Source: Malania oleifera
Taxonomy: Eukaryota; Streptophyta; Magnoliopsida; Santalales; Ximeniaceae
Length of the DNA stretch: 64,000 nt
NCBI RefSeq assembly: GCF_029873635.1
Contig: NC_080426.1
Location: 49,862,093-49,926,092, forward strand
Direction of reading: 5' to 3'
Positions 50,501-57,344 of this stretch are shown one piece after another. Position 1 is the first letter of the stretch; each line of letters begins with the position of its first letter. The notes beneath the pieces are model-generated. The model searched no databases. It saw only the letters and a list, made by a program, of their open reading frames with translations, and had not been told where the DNA came from. The translations under genes and the position numbers were made by a program.

Positions 50501-53500
50501 AGAACCCACCTGCCAATTGAGTTTAGCATTCATTTAAATGCAAAAGCAGCTAACCTGCTAAATGAGAATGGTTGGATTTAGCCTATAAGGCAAACAGCAA
50601 ATGTATCTCAGACCAAAGCCACCTTAAACAGTATTCTTTATGCTGCAATGAAGACACCATATACCCCACCTGAACTCAGCAGGGGCATTCAAATTTTCCT
50701 TAGCCTGGAACTCTATAAGAGAAAAGAAATGCCCTGTTAATTGGGCCACCCTCATTTGATTTAAGCACTGTATTCCTAAAAAACTTTTTTATTTCTTGGC
50801 TAGCAATACAAGGCAGGCTATCCAGATTCAAAAACCAGTTTCTTGGGCCAAAGCGGCTGATATTATTTGCAAAATCTGTGGGTCAAATCCTGAAACCAGA
50901 AGCCATCTGTTTTTCACTACTTCAACTACTCAAGATTTTAAAGGGAGTCACTGCAGATCTAAAACTTCATAGAACTACTACAAAATTGAGAGGTGAATAT
51001 GCATTGGCTCATTGCTCTGGGTAATTCTCCTGATGAAATCAACAAGCTGTCTTAGGCATCTACGCTTCTCATACTTGGAAGGCCAGAAGCTACATGATAT
51101 ATGAAAGATTCAGGTAACCATAGAGCCTACTGTGCAAAGAGCAATTCTGGATGTAAGAAGCAGATATTCAGGGATTAGGAGATTTGATAAGTTGACTGAT
51201 CGAGTGTAAGGCTTGATAGCTTTATTTTTTTTGCATCCCTTTCGGTGCTAATATATGATTCTTAATTTTTCCAAAAAAAATTATTACTAAGTGAGAAATA
51301 TAATGGGGAGGGCAAGGTTTCCTCCTATTAGGACCTCCTGAGAGTAGTGCCCCGGTGCTCTGCTAATTATGTATGGTATTTCAGTGTGCGCTCCTGCAAT
51401 CATGTGCAGATAATAATAATACTCCTTTTGGGTTGTACTCTGAACTAGCTATTTTCAAAGTTATTAACTCATCTACTTATGAATAATCCACTTCCAAATT
51501 TCATTATATGTTTAATTAAATGTATTCATGATTAATATTTTGCAGATTGAATTTTGAGCACATGATATAAAGCTTCAATTTGAAAGCTAAGAGTGGTTCA
51601 GCCATTTCAATTTGGAATTCCCATCTCTTCTGGTCAAATGGCTCATGAGCAACTGGTTGTGTTTATCTTATATATGTACAATTATTTTTGGAATAAGATT
51701 GATTCAAATTAGCGGTTGTTTTTAAATAGTGAATTTTAGTGTTTTCAAAGGTGAAGACATAAGGTGAAGCATTTTACTCTGGACAAGGGAATTTAATTTT
51801 AATTTTTTTAAATGTATAAAAATATATTTTATATATTATAAATAATTAAATTTTCTTAAATAAATTATAAAATAATTTCTAAGACTTCAATTTCATATAA
51901 CTCCAGCTGTCCTTGCCCATAAATGAAAAGGCCACAGCCACATGCCTTTCCGATGAAATACAATTAGTAATGTGTTACCTTCCATCCAATAAGGATAAAG
52001 CACATTGCTTTTGAGAGTCAAAGAGATTCAATGAAATCAGCACTTCAGCCCTTCTCACGACTCTCTTTTGCACTTCTCACCTCATCATCCTATAGAGAAT
52101 CAAGTACAAAGGAACCATTTAGAACAGATAAAGTCGAGAGAGGGTCAATCATTGATCGGAGAAACTCGTCAGAGGTAAAGAAAGGGTCAAGAGAGGTCAT
52201 CTACGAAGATCCCTGCATGCAACCAGCAACCAAAGAGTGAATAAGGTGGTACAAACAGATTTGGGTCAAGGGCAAAGAGAGATCAGAAAAGCTGCAGCTC
52301 ATCTCTTCACTTTCTGCTGCAGAACATCACTTAAAGCCCTAATCTGTTCTTTTGCTTGCCCCTTCTGATGTTTGTTCTCATTATGCATACACTCCCTTTC
52401 CAAAGGTGTCAAAGGGGAATCTTTTGCTCTTGGGCGTTCACCCATCATAGAAAAGCAATCGCCTTTCAGGTCTTGCACATTTAGAAAAGTGCCTTGACGT
52501 GGTTTGGCCCCAAAACGCCTCGAGGCGGAGCCATTGAAAACACCTTTTAAAACACTGATAAGGAGAATTCTTCTATATTATTGCTATGTCAACTAAAATA
52601 ATATCCATCCCTAAGGAAACAACAACCCACTTGTTCACGAGAATTCTTCTATATTATTGCTAAGTCAACTATAATAGTATCCATCCCTGAGGAAACAACA
52701 ACCCTTGTTTTAAGGAATCTAACACTCTTTTGTTCGGAAATTATTTAAATTTCACATTGTGACCCGTTCTTGTTCATTGTGTTTAAACAAAAAGGGCAAA
52801 TAAAGGGGATAAAATTGAGATCTTAAAGGACCTCTCATTTAACCTAATCTTTTATCGAATATAATTATATAAACTTCTCACAGGCTTTTTGAAAATTATA
52901 AGAGAGCTTACATTCGTGCACTCTCAGTTTCTGAAAATTCTCTCTGCATATGCAACACTATGAAACTTATTTGTGAGCAGTCTGTGATGACTTACAGATG
53001 CTAATGATCACCCATGACGAACACCTTGAGACATATCATCACTGTCGTGGATGCGCAAAAATTGACAATAAGGCCAGCCTTATGTAGCTCAGTTCTACAC
53101 AGTGATCATTTAGTGTTCTTAGCTATGGTGTTTGAAAGTCATTAATTATTCATCGTGTCTATGTGAATCAATTTGATTTGAAGTGTACCATATGTTCATT
53201 TACATGTTTTGAATCAAGTATCCGTTGTGCATCTAAGATCTGTATGCTAAGGGCAAGTGTTTTGTTTGCTATTTTAGTGAAAAAAAATTAGTGGGCATAG
53301 GTCGAAGGAGATAGAACCACTATAAATCTTGTGAATTGTCTTTTATTTTCTTAATTACTCTTATTTGTTTTTATTACTTGCTATGAGTGATTACTTCCAC
53401 ACTTAGTCGTTAAATTCATATCCATAAAAAAAACTTAATCACACCTAATTTAACAACCCTCCCTCCTCCCCTTTTGGCTGCCATACCCAGACCAACAAGA

Positions 53501-55154
53501 CCCCAAAAAAAAAAATAAGGAAAAAAGTGGAAAAGAACATAGAAGATATAATCTCAAACCAATGAACTTAGCAAATCCCACTTAATGTTCAAAACAGGCA
53601 CTCCATGGGAGTAATCTCAAGAAAAACTAAGAAAGACCAAAGCGAAACATGAAAGACGATTTTGTCCCAAGGCAACTAACTTTTAGAGGAAAAGTAGTTC
53701 TAAAGTTTCATTAAGTATTTAAGAGGCTCAAGACAGTGTCATAATTTATGGATTGTGACAACATCAATCGAACATCTAAAGTAGAAATGACAAAGCTATA
53801 TCTCTCAATAATATACTCACAAAACATCAAAGCAAAACACATGGAATCCAAAGATCATAGTCAATAATCGTTTGTTCGTCAACATCTTAGAAGTCAGTTT
53901 TAAAGATATATCTCTCAACAAGATACTCACAAAACATCAAAGTAATACACATGGAATCCAAAGCTAATAGCCAACAACCATCTGTTCATCAACATCTTAA
54001 AAGTCAGTCTTAAAGCTAAGTGAGAACCAACATACCAATGAACCAAAAAGAGACTTCTTACAACAGTAATTGTTAACAAACACCATGGTGCATGGATACA
54101 AAACAAACCAAAAGCTGTTAAGTACCTCTTTATCCTTTAATAAAGCTGCATAATTAACTGACAATGCTTTAATTTCTGCCTCAGATTCTTGAAGCTTCTT
54201 GATTTCTGCTTTGTATTGTTCAATCTGCATGAAGCACGTAACATAGGAAATACTATATTATTTAGCAAAATACTGAATCTGAAAACAATTAAACAAGCAG
54301 CTGCAATCAGATAACATATAAAAATGGCCAATGCCAATCCCATTCATTAAATCCATTGAAGTTCAAAATTTTTAACTTACAAATATGAACATTTTCAAAA
54401 TTAAAGCCCATCATCACCCAGTAGAATCCAATTTATGAAAAAAGAATCTGTAACCACAATTTGCTGCAATCCACAGAATATACTCAGACACGTGTTCACT
54501 TGCACTGAAACTTGGTATAATGGGGGTATTCTCATGCCACTAGATCACAACTGCTAGGACATCGGTATTTGAAGTGACTATTTCACATAATAACAGAAGG
54601 AGCACGATCATAAGGCTCACAAAAATGAAAAACAATAGCTTCGAATTCCTACTTTTAACACAGTCTTTATCCCAACCTATTACCGTAATTCACAAACCTA
54701 CAACTTTGTTTAAATACAATATCTTCTTGCCACCCCCAATTTTACCACACAATCCACGGGTTTACCGAAACAATATTTAATAGTAAATGTCAAGAAAACT
54801 TCTCATTAAAGAATACAATGGCAAATTCAGACACTTGGACGCATTCAAATCCTCCATGCTGTGCAGTCTAAATACCGAACAAACAGCAAAATTAAACAAC
54901 AGAACCGACCAACAATCACAAAATTAAGACGACAAGCATAATAATACCTCGGGAGTAAAAGGAGAATCGATCCCATTGGCCACCGGAGAGCGCGAGGCCG
55001 ATTTCGAATGCGCGAAACTGTGAGAACTTCGCCGATCAGAAACGGAAGAATCCTCATCGCCGCCGTAGATCTCAAGCTCTTCGTCAGAACCATGGACGTC
55101 GAGCGCGATCTTATTGAGGTTCTCTTTGAGGTTAGCAATTGAGCTCCACATCAT
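13935..55154 (-). CDS. GC3: Golgin GC3/GDAP1-like protein with C-terminal GRAB domain (793 aa, 15 exons)
   Basis: Exons in transcript order: 55154-54948, 54224-54126, 38947-38840, 38508-38314, 33607-33469, 33379-33315, 31947-31783, 31658-31545, 30708-30562, 29580-29284, 29178-29113, 17707-17505, 16370-16316, 15237-15052, 14270-13935. Together they give 2,382 nt in phase with no internal stop. The product is a peripheral Golgi coiled-coil tether; the Arabidopsis homologue GDAP1/GC3 binds GTP-bound ARF1 through its GRAB (GRIP-related) domain. The N-terminus (M)[19 protein letters not shown] is diagnostic. Heptad-rich segments occupy about 70-105 and 250-600. The GRAB region (about 600-650) reads [11 protein letters not shown]...[21 protein letters not shown], followed by a Gly-rich [16 protein letters not shown]. 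The end is a Ser/Pro-rich tail. The protein is longer than the ~712-725 aa Arabidopsis GC3/GC4. Two ATGs are adjacent (55154 and 55151); the second matches the usual MWSS start. Intron 11 needs a GC donor. The assignment to GC3 rather than GC4 is tentative. Confidence 0.93.
14271..15051 (-). other. Golgin intron 14, hosting a MITE
   Basis: GT-AG intron of 781 bp. About 40% is a MITE-like element (14,385-14,692), which also recurs in intron 2. The rest has no recognisable content. Confidence 0.7.
14385..14692. mobile_element. MITE with GTTTGGA-type inverted ends, copy 1
   Basis: The left end reads GTCTATTTGAATCAAGGATTT and the right end CTGAGTTCCAAACAGGGCC, decayed inverse complements of a GGCCTGTTTGGA end. 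The right-hand inner text 'ttttccttgataaccaaacatg' is shared almost exactly with the element at 40,751-41,045. Two copies with matching ends and interior make a MITE the likely reading; the end sequence resembles hAT-type MITEs of plants. The target duplication is not clear. Confidence 0.65.
15560..16180. repeat. GGCAAGCC/GAGGC-rich degenerate repeat in intron 13
   Basis: Short words such as 'aggcaagcctta', 'aaggcatgcc' and 'gaggcaaggctcaagg' recur in both orientations at the two ends of an AT-rich middle, and the block ends with 'gagccttttaaaacatt'. A similar block occurs at about 52,440-52,555 ('cgcctcgaggcgg...ccttttaaaacact'). This looks like an old dispersed plant repeat with inverted ends. 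I cannot name the family. Confidence 0.5.
17020..17095. repeat. (TA)n(TG)n compound microsatellite in golgin intron 12
   Basis: A run of TA units is followed by TG units with one GGG interruption, inside the 1.13-kb intron 12. It creates meaningless Tyr/Ile and Cys/Val frames. Confidence 0.95.
17710..19076. other. Intronic DNA, nothing recognised
   Basis: AT-rich intron 11 sequence without coding signal, repeats with defined ends or RNA genes that I can see. Confidence 0.6.
19077..19744 (+). mobile_element. RTE-clade LINE, 5'-truncated 3' end
   Basis: Translation gives the C-terminal part of a plant RTE polyprotein: [37 protein letters not shown] and MLRWMSGLT-like words. It is followed by the family tail 'cccacctagtgggacttaaggc' and a (TTG)n terminus (19,728-19,744). 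Only ~670 bp remain of a ~3.3-kb element, the usual outcome of incomplete target-primed reverse transcription. It carries stop codons and is dead. Confidence 0.85.
19745..20160. other. Spacer between two RTE tails, unassigned
   Basis: The stretch starts with an (AAATA)n-like tract (about 19,757-19,790). The remaining text has an imperfect internal repeat ('aagggactgg' near 19,840 and 19,872) and no recognised domain. It lies between a plus-strand RTE tail and a minus-strand RTE tail. Confidence 0.5.
20160..27810 (-). mobile_element. RTE-clade LINE, split by an L1 insertion
   Basis: On the minus strand, 27,810-26,880 gives the 5' region (text shared with the RTE at 46.0 kb, e.g. 'gaagcgacac' and 'gtgtcaaatatgcaag') and the endonuclease domain, including [16 protein letters not shown] and [12 protein letters not shown]. 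21,178-20,160 gives the rest from the reverse-transcriptase core (INLENAYDR) to the tail, with (CAA)n on the plus strand at 20,160. An L1 of the same orientation lies between. About 1.2 kb expected between the REEHLI and LEKAYD words is missing, so the insertion was accompanied or preceded by a deletion. It carries stops and frame breaks. Confidence 0.85.
21178..26870 (-). mobile_element. L1-clade LINE nested in the RTE
   Basis: Minus-strand translation gives an ORF1-like region (26,300-24,900; weakly recognisable) and an endonuclease region (about 24,500-23,700). The reverse transcriptase lies at 23,660-22,820, with [52 protein letters not shown] and [10 protein letters not shown]; the YADD-type box is changed to FSDD. 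A C-terminal zf-RVT-type region (21,760-21,400: [16 protein letters not shown]) follows. The 3' end has 'gaaatcttcttttgttatt' and an A-rich tail near 21,195-21,178. At ~5.7 kb it is near full length but has many frame breaks. It lies in the sense orientation of the golgin intron. A C-tract of about 22 bp (21,367-21,388) sits in its 3' part. Confidence 0.88.
27811..28325. other. Intronic DNA, nothing recognised
   Basis: Intron 11 sequence between the RTE 5' end and the hairpin. No coding signal or repeat with defined ends seen. Confidence 0.55.
28326..28424. repeat. Perfect 43-bp inverted repeat (hairpin) in golgin intron 11
   Basis: Arms 28,326-28,368 and 28,382-28,424 are exact reverse complements over 43 bp with a 13-bp spacer. 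The left arm begins inside a smaller inverted repeat (TCACTTG...CAAGTGA, about 28,311-28,331). The whole would fold into a long perfect stem in the intron RNA or on either DNA strand. A poly-T run follows the right arm. Perfect pairing next to decayed elements implies recent origin, by a foldback MITE, template switching during replication, or a locally duplicated inverted segment. No coding content. Confidence 0.95.
29581..30561 (-). repeat. Golgin intron 9 with a diverged ~165-bp direct duplication
   Basis: The segments at 29,836-29,999 and 30,069-30,234 share long blocks ('tataatcagata', 'aattcagatctaatttactt', 'tgtcaataatggtaagccc'), offset about 233 bp. Both are diverged, so this is an old tandem duplication of intron DNA. 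No other content seen. Confidence 0.8.
30709..31544 (-). repeat. Golgin intron 8 with repeat-derived text
   Basis: A 35-bp unit ('gggagctgaaggttggtc...') occurs twice in tandem at about 30,902-30,970. The block at about 31,315-31,465 is rich in 'ggttgaccaggttgact'-like words seen in dispersed plant repeats. No coding content. Confidence 0.55.
31948..33314 (-). other. Golgin intron 6 with (AT)n(GT)n microsatellite
   Basis: GT-AG intron of 1,367 bp. It contains a compound AT/GT array at 32,453-32,504, followed by a 'gttcaaccaccagtctaaccagt' stretch (32,523-32,545) resembling the repeat text of intron 8. I see no coding sequence. Confidence 0.65.
33608..34299 (-). other. Part of golgin intron 4, AT-rich, nothing recognised
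   Basis: AT-rich intron DNA between exon 5 and the RTE insertion; no features seen. Confidence 0.55.
34300..37266 (+). mobile_element. RTE-clade LINE in golgin intron 4, antisense, nearly full length
   Basis: The plus strand encodes an apurinic-type endonuclease (about 34,390-35,030: [23 protein letters not shown]). A reverse transcriptase follows (35,600-36,570: [75 protein letters not shown]). The C-terminal region (36,660-37,150) includes [20 protein letters not shown]. The catalytic FADD box reads VAYD here. The 3' tail is 'gaccccacctagtgggacataaggcttgg' plus a short TTG/TCG tract. The 5' ~250-300 bp present in the 46-kb copy are missing. Several frame breaks make it dead. Confidence 0.9.
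37267..38313 (-). other. Part of golgin intron 4, AT-rich, nothing recognised
   Basis: AT-rich DNA between the RTE tail and exon 4 without recognisable features. Confidence 0.55.
40751..41045. mobile_element. MITE with GTTTGGA-type inverted ends, copy 2
   Basis: It starts GGGCCAGTTTGGATCAAGG and ends GAGTTCCAAACAGGCT, imperfect inverse complements. It shares 'ttttccttgataaccaaacatg' and overall layout with the element at 14,385-14,692. ~295 bp, AT-rich, non-coding. It lies at the 5' edge of the L1 in intron 2. A clean target duplication could not be read. Confidence 0.7.
41792..41842 (-). mobile_element. 51-bp RTE 3'-end insertion with 12-bp TSD
   Basis: The plus strand reads CAACAACAAG...AAGCC...CACTAGGTGGCGTCGGCT, the reverse complement of the RTE family tail seen at 19.7, 37.2 and 49.3 kb. 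It is flanked by the exact 12-bp repeat ATTGATTCATTT (41,780-41,791 and 41,843-41,854). The L1 ORF1 reading resumes after the second copy. This is an extremely 5'-truncated RTE insertion within the L1. Confidence 0.88.
44373..44556 (-). mobile_element. Au-like SINE (tRNA-derived) nested in the L1
   Basis: On the minus strand it has a pol III A-box-like TGGATCAACAGC (about 44,530-44,541), and a B-box GGGTTCGAGTCC (plus 44,488-44,499). Between and after these it carries text typical of plant Au SINEs ('aaggttgccccttgtgacct'-like, 'gaaacag', 'gggtaaggatgtgtacac', 'ggggtgcc'). It ends in a T-run (plus-strand A12 at 44,373-44,384). About 180 bp, the family size. Host tRNA genes lack the 3' part, so this is a SINE. 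Confidence 0.85.
44791..45985 (+). repeat. Tandem triplication of a 398-bp unit inside the L1 reverse-transcriptase region
   Basis: Units start at 44,791, 45,189 and 45,587 (the word AAAAGCATGCATGTC), each 398 bp apart. The third unit is slightly shorter, with a 6-bp gap near 45,895, and ends near 45,965-45,985. Units differ by only a handful of substitutions, whereas the surrounding L1 is full of breaks. The event therefore post-dates most of the decay of the L1, or has been homogenised, or is an assembly artefact. Confidence 0.95.
46040..49361 (+). mobile_element. RTE-clade LINE, near full length, nested in the L1
   Basis: The 5' region (46,040-46,400) shares text with the 27.8-kb copy ('caatgtcctaa', 'aagcccagctaaaggag', 'gaagcgacatgc'). 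Endonuclease (46,390-47,170) is followed by reverse transcriptase (47,690-48,600: [32 protein letters not shown]). The FADD box reads FADN. The C-terminal region (48,730-49,230) and the tail 'ccccacatagtggaacttaaggcttgg' follow, with a TTG/CTG-rich terminus (49,327-49,361). ~3.3 kb, the longest RTE copy here. Multiple stops and frameshifts make it inactive. The L1 resumes in the C-terminal domain near 49,560. Confidence 0.88.
49890..50870 (+). repeat. Duplicated 3' portion of the L1
   Basis: The text at about 49,895-50,180 ('ttctttgataattgatatcc...ggaacccaccagccaattga...cctcagcctggaactctataagac') recurs at about 50,445-50,730, offset about 550 bp. A further ~78-bp copy of the 'ctctataagacaaaagaaatgc' text lies between them (50,180 and 50,260). 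The copies are diverged, so the duplication is older than the 398-bp triplication. Confidence 0.85.
51287..52297. other. Part of golgin intron 2, nothing recognised
   Basis: AT-rich intronic DNA beyond the L1 tail. No recognised coding or mobile sequence. Confidence 0.5.
52298..52516 (-). other. Unassigned protein-like open frame in golgin intron 2
   Basis: Reading the minus strand from about 52,516 to a TGA at 52,298 gives about 72 codons without stop. They include [38 protein letters not shown] and [17 protein letters not shown]. Composition (charged, low Leu/Phe/Ile runs) looks more like real protein than the AT-rich frames around it. There is no upstream ATG-defined start; the sequence merges upstream into the GAGGC-type repeat (52,440-52,555). 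It could be a captured gene fragment, a repeat-encoded segment, or chance. I do not recognise the protein. Confidence 0.3.
52563..52714. repeat. 76-bp direct tandem duplication
   Basis: The word 'gagaattcttctatattatt' starts at 52,563 and again at 52,639. The two ~76-bp units differ at a few positions and end 'aaggaaacaacaaccc' or 'gaggaaacaacaaccc'. Non-coding, in golgin intron 2. Confidence 0.9.
53790..54010. repeat. ~110-bp direct tandem duplication near exon 2
   Basis: The blocks 'tatatctctcaa', 'actcacaaaacatcaaag' and 'cacatggaatccaaag' recur with an offset of 110 bp, about 90% alike. The duplication ends about 115 bp from the exon-2 donor in intron 2. Confidence 0.88.
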
Positions 55155-55954
55155 TCAAATCGATCCCGCCAAACCCTTATTCCTAGAAACAACAAAGTTT
55201 GCAGGAATTGCCTTCAAAATTATCAAAAATCTGCGAGATATAGCCGAGGATCTCGAATGGGGGCGTGACAGAGATGAGGAGGAAGGAAGAATCGAGTATT
55301 TTCGAAAGACAGCGAAGAGAGATGGGAGAGGAGGGGGTGTTACGACGCTGTAATTAGGGGGTTTTTGGTAGATCCAAGGACAGACATTATTACATAAATA
55401 TAAATAAATAAATAAATAAATTTTTTAGGAACAAAGCACGTTGCCCGGTGGCCCGCCCGTGTTGTAGAAGTTGCCGACTATTGGTTTCGCCCTTTCTGCA
55501 CATATTTTTTGCCCGAAAAAAATAAATAAAAGTTTTAGTCGTCAATATGTTTTAAAATTTTTCTGATATTAACCCGCGCTTTGCGTATGAATTATAAAAC
55601 AAAATATTTATACTATTTATTTTTTATTTAAATATTAAAATAATAAAATTAAATTACCTTCAAAATATTGATTTTACTTTTTAAAATAATTTTAAATGGT
55701 GAGTAGAAATAACATTATATTTTTCACCCAATCTATTTGTATTAATAAACAAATTTTATATACCTATGAAGATAAAAAGCTTATACATAATGAAACTATA
55801 TAATTTTGTTAATAACTATTTACAAACAAATAAAATGAATTTTAATAAAATAAATATTTTACCATAAAATATGATTGTCTTTCTTTTCATATTTTAAAGT
55901 TTGGGTTTTAATACATGCAATATTAATTAATATATATATATAAATATATATAGG
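55155..55954. promoter_or_regulatory. Golgin 5' UTR and promoter region
   Basis: The ~220 bp upstream of the golgin ATG (to about 55,375) are GC-richer than their surroundings and probably contain the 5' UTR and core promoter. Beyond about 55,380 the DNA is AT-rich, with a (AAAT)n-like stretch at 55,400-55,422. No clear TATA box or named element could be fixed. Confidence 0.4.
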
Positions 55955-56278
55955 CGGGGATGTAAACTGGTTTGACCGAACCTCGATAACAAATCTTGTG
56001 TCTCTCTCTCCCTATCTCATTTAAATTGCTGCACTTTAAATTTAGCGTGTGTATGTCTATTTATTTACCGTTATATTTAGTTGCACGCATACATTTACTT
56101 TAAATGACATACACATGTATGCATGAACTAAAATAGCTTAATATTCTTACATACATGCGTTTAATACTGAACGGGATATGATATGTGATGAATCGGTGAA
56201 ACACTTAAATTAGCCGAAAAGTTTTTAAACTCCCAATTCATCCCCCCCCCCTTCTTGGGATCACACCAATTCCAACAG
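55955..56278 (+). mobile_element. LTR fragment of the 1912-4041 family (fossil)
   Basis: The 'gaccgaacctcgataacaaatcttgtgtc' text and the terminal C-tract plus CTTGGGATCACACCAATTCCAACA match the 3' part of the nested solo LTR. Only the last ~320 bp of the LTR are present and no internal region follows. It is an old, truncated fragment. Confidence 0.7.
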
Positions 56279-57344
56279 ATAGAGATCAGCAAGTGGCGAT
56301 GGCGAGTGCCAAACAACCCCACCTGCGTCGGTATGAGCCCGAAAGAGTTCCTGCTACTCTAGCTCTCATCTCTTATCTCTCATCTTCAAACTTTAGCCAA
56401 GGAAAATGTTGTAATAGCAGGATAATAGGACAGCAAAGACTGCAGCAAAAACCAACATGGTCTGTGGCAAGGACTCCAGCAATAAGGGACTGAGACAAAG
56501 ATGCCGTAGAACTAGAAATGCATCCCTAGAACACCGACTAGATCACCCTGTGTGGAGGAGGCAACCGCGGTGAGGAATTTGGAATAGGATTTAGGGTATT
56601 TCATTTTGGGTTTGAGTTTTATTGAACGTGAGGCAAGTAAACGGTTCACCCGGCGGGTGACCCGACTCAAACCCGGGTTGACCCGTTTATAAATGGGCGG
56701 GTGACCTGACTCGAACCTGGGTTGACCCGTTTATAAATGGGCAGGTCATAGGTTGATCTATTTATAAACCAGTTGATTTTCATGGACCCATACCCGTTTT
56801 AACCAAGCGGGTCACGGGTGACATGTCGGATCTAGACCTGTTTTGCTAGGCCTAGTTATAAGTGGGTTGATTGGTTGGTGCCTATGAAAAACATGAGATA
56901 AAGCACAAATTGCTTTACAACAAAACACACCACTTCCTATGCATCAGCTCCCTCTCTCCTACAAGGAAGGAAACTAAATGCCTATCATAAGTTTATTTGT
57001 GTCCATACCTTGTATATATATATATATATATATAACCAACATGAAATCTCATAAAAGCAAAAGGTTTTCTTTTAGGAAGAGACGTGGTCTATTTAATTAA
57101 ATGATATCATTAAGAATTGAATAGGCAAAAAAAAAGTCTAAATACATGACTTGAAATAAAAAATAAATAAAAATCATGCTTTGATATAAGGGCAGATAGA
57201 GAAGCAATAACACCCAATTGTCTATGTTGGAAATGCTAAAAATAAAAAAAAATAAAAAGTGCCATATGGACACACAAAACAAAAGCTACATAGCAGCCAC
57301 ATGACTTGAAAAGCAGAGTTTGAGAAGAATATTTTGTTTGTTCT
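56279..57344. repeat. Intergenic DNA with CGGGT/ACCCG repeat block
   Basis: At about 56,640-56,850 the words 'cgggtgacccgactc', 'gggttgacccgtttataaatgggc' and 'cgggtcacgggtgac' recur, two of them as a ~47-bp tandem pair (about 56,650-56,745). This is text typical of dispersed plant repeats. A (TA)n array lies at about 57,014-57,033. No gene seen. Confidence 0.6.

Larger units (their letters stand above)
41170..51286 (+). mobile_element. L1-clade LINE in golgin intron 2, interrupted and rearranged
   Basis: An ORF1-type protein with a DUF4283-like stretch ([10 protein letters not shown]..., [16 protein letters not shown]) and a CCHC-like knuckle lies at about 41,540-42,100. An endonuclease (LVIGDFNPV, about 42,955) and a reverse transcriptase (KKAPGPHG near 44,145; [12 protein letters not shown] near 44,708) follow. 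A C-terminal zf-RVT-like region lies at 49,560-50,960, and the end carries 'ggtgctaatatatgattcttaa' and a short A-tail at 51,273-51,280. Insertions inside it: a 51-bp RTE tail, an Au-like SINE and a ~3.3-kb RTE; it also has a 398-bp triplication and a 3' duplication. The 5' end is approximate. It is heavily decayed, so an old insertion. Orientation is antisense to the golgin. Confidence 0.85.
38948..54125 (-). other. Golgin intron 2: 15.2-kb intron hosting an L1 and nested elements
   Basis: GT-AG, phase 0; exon 2 ends LLKDKE and exon 3 starts DQISRLN, matching the family sequence EKEDQISRLNQENGS. About 10 kb of it is a plus-strand (antisense) L1 with secondary insertions. 38,948-40,750 is plain AT-rich DNA with no recognisable features. 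Confidence 0.85.

Noticed and set aside
53997-54343. Extension of the exon-2 frame past the splice donor
   Set aside because: Residues after DKE match nothing in the family; GAG|GTACTT is a good donor and exon 3 restores the conserved DQISRLN.
55114-55353. 79-codon plus-strand frame over the golgin first exon
   Set aside because: Antisense to exon 1 and the 5' UTR, with no family resemblance; the minus strand encodes the conserved [12 protein letters not shown] start.
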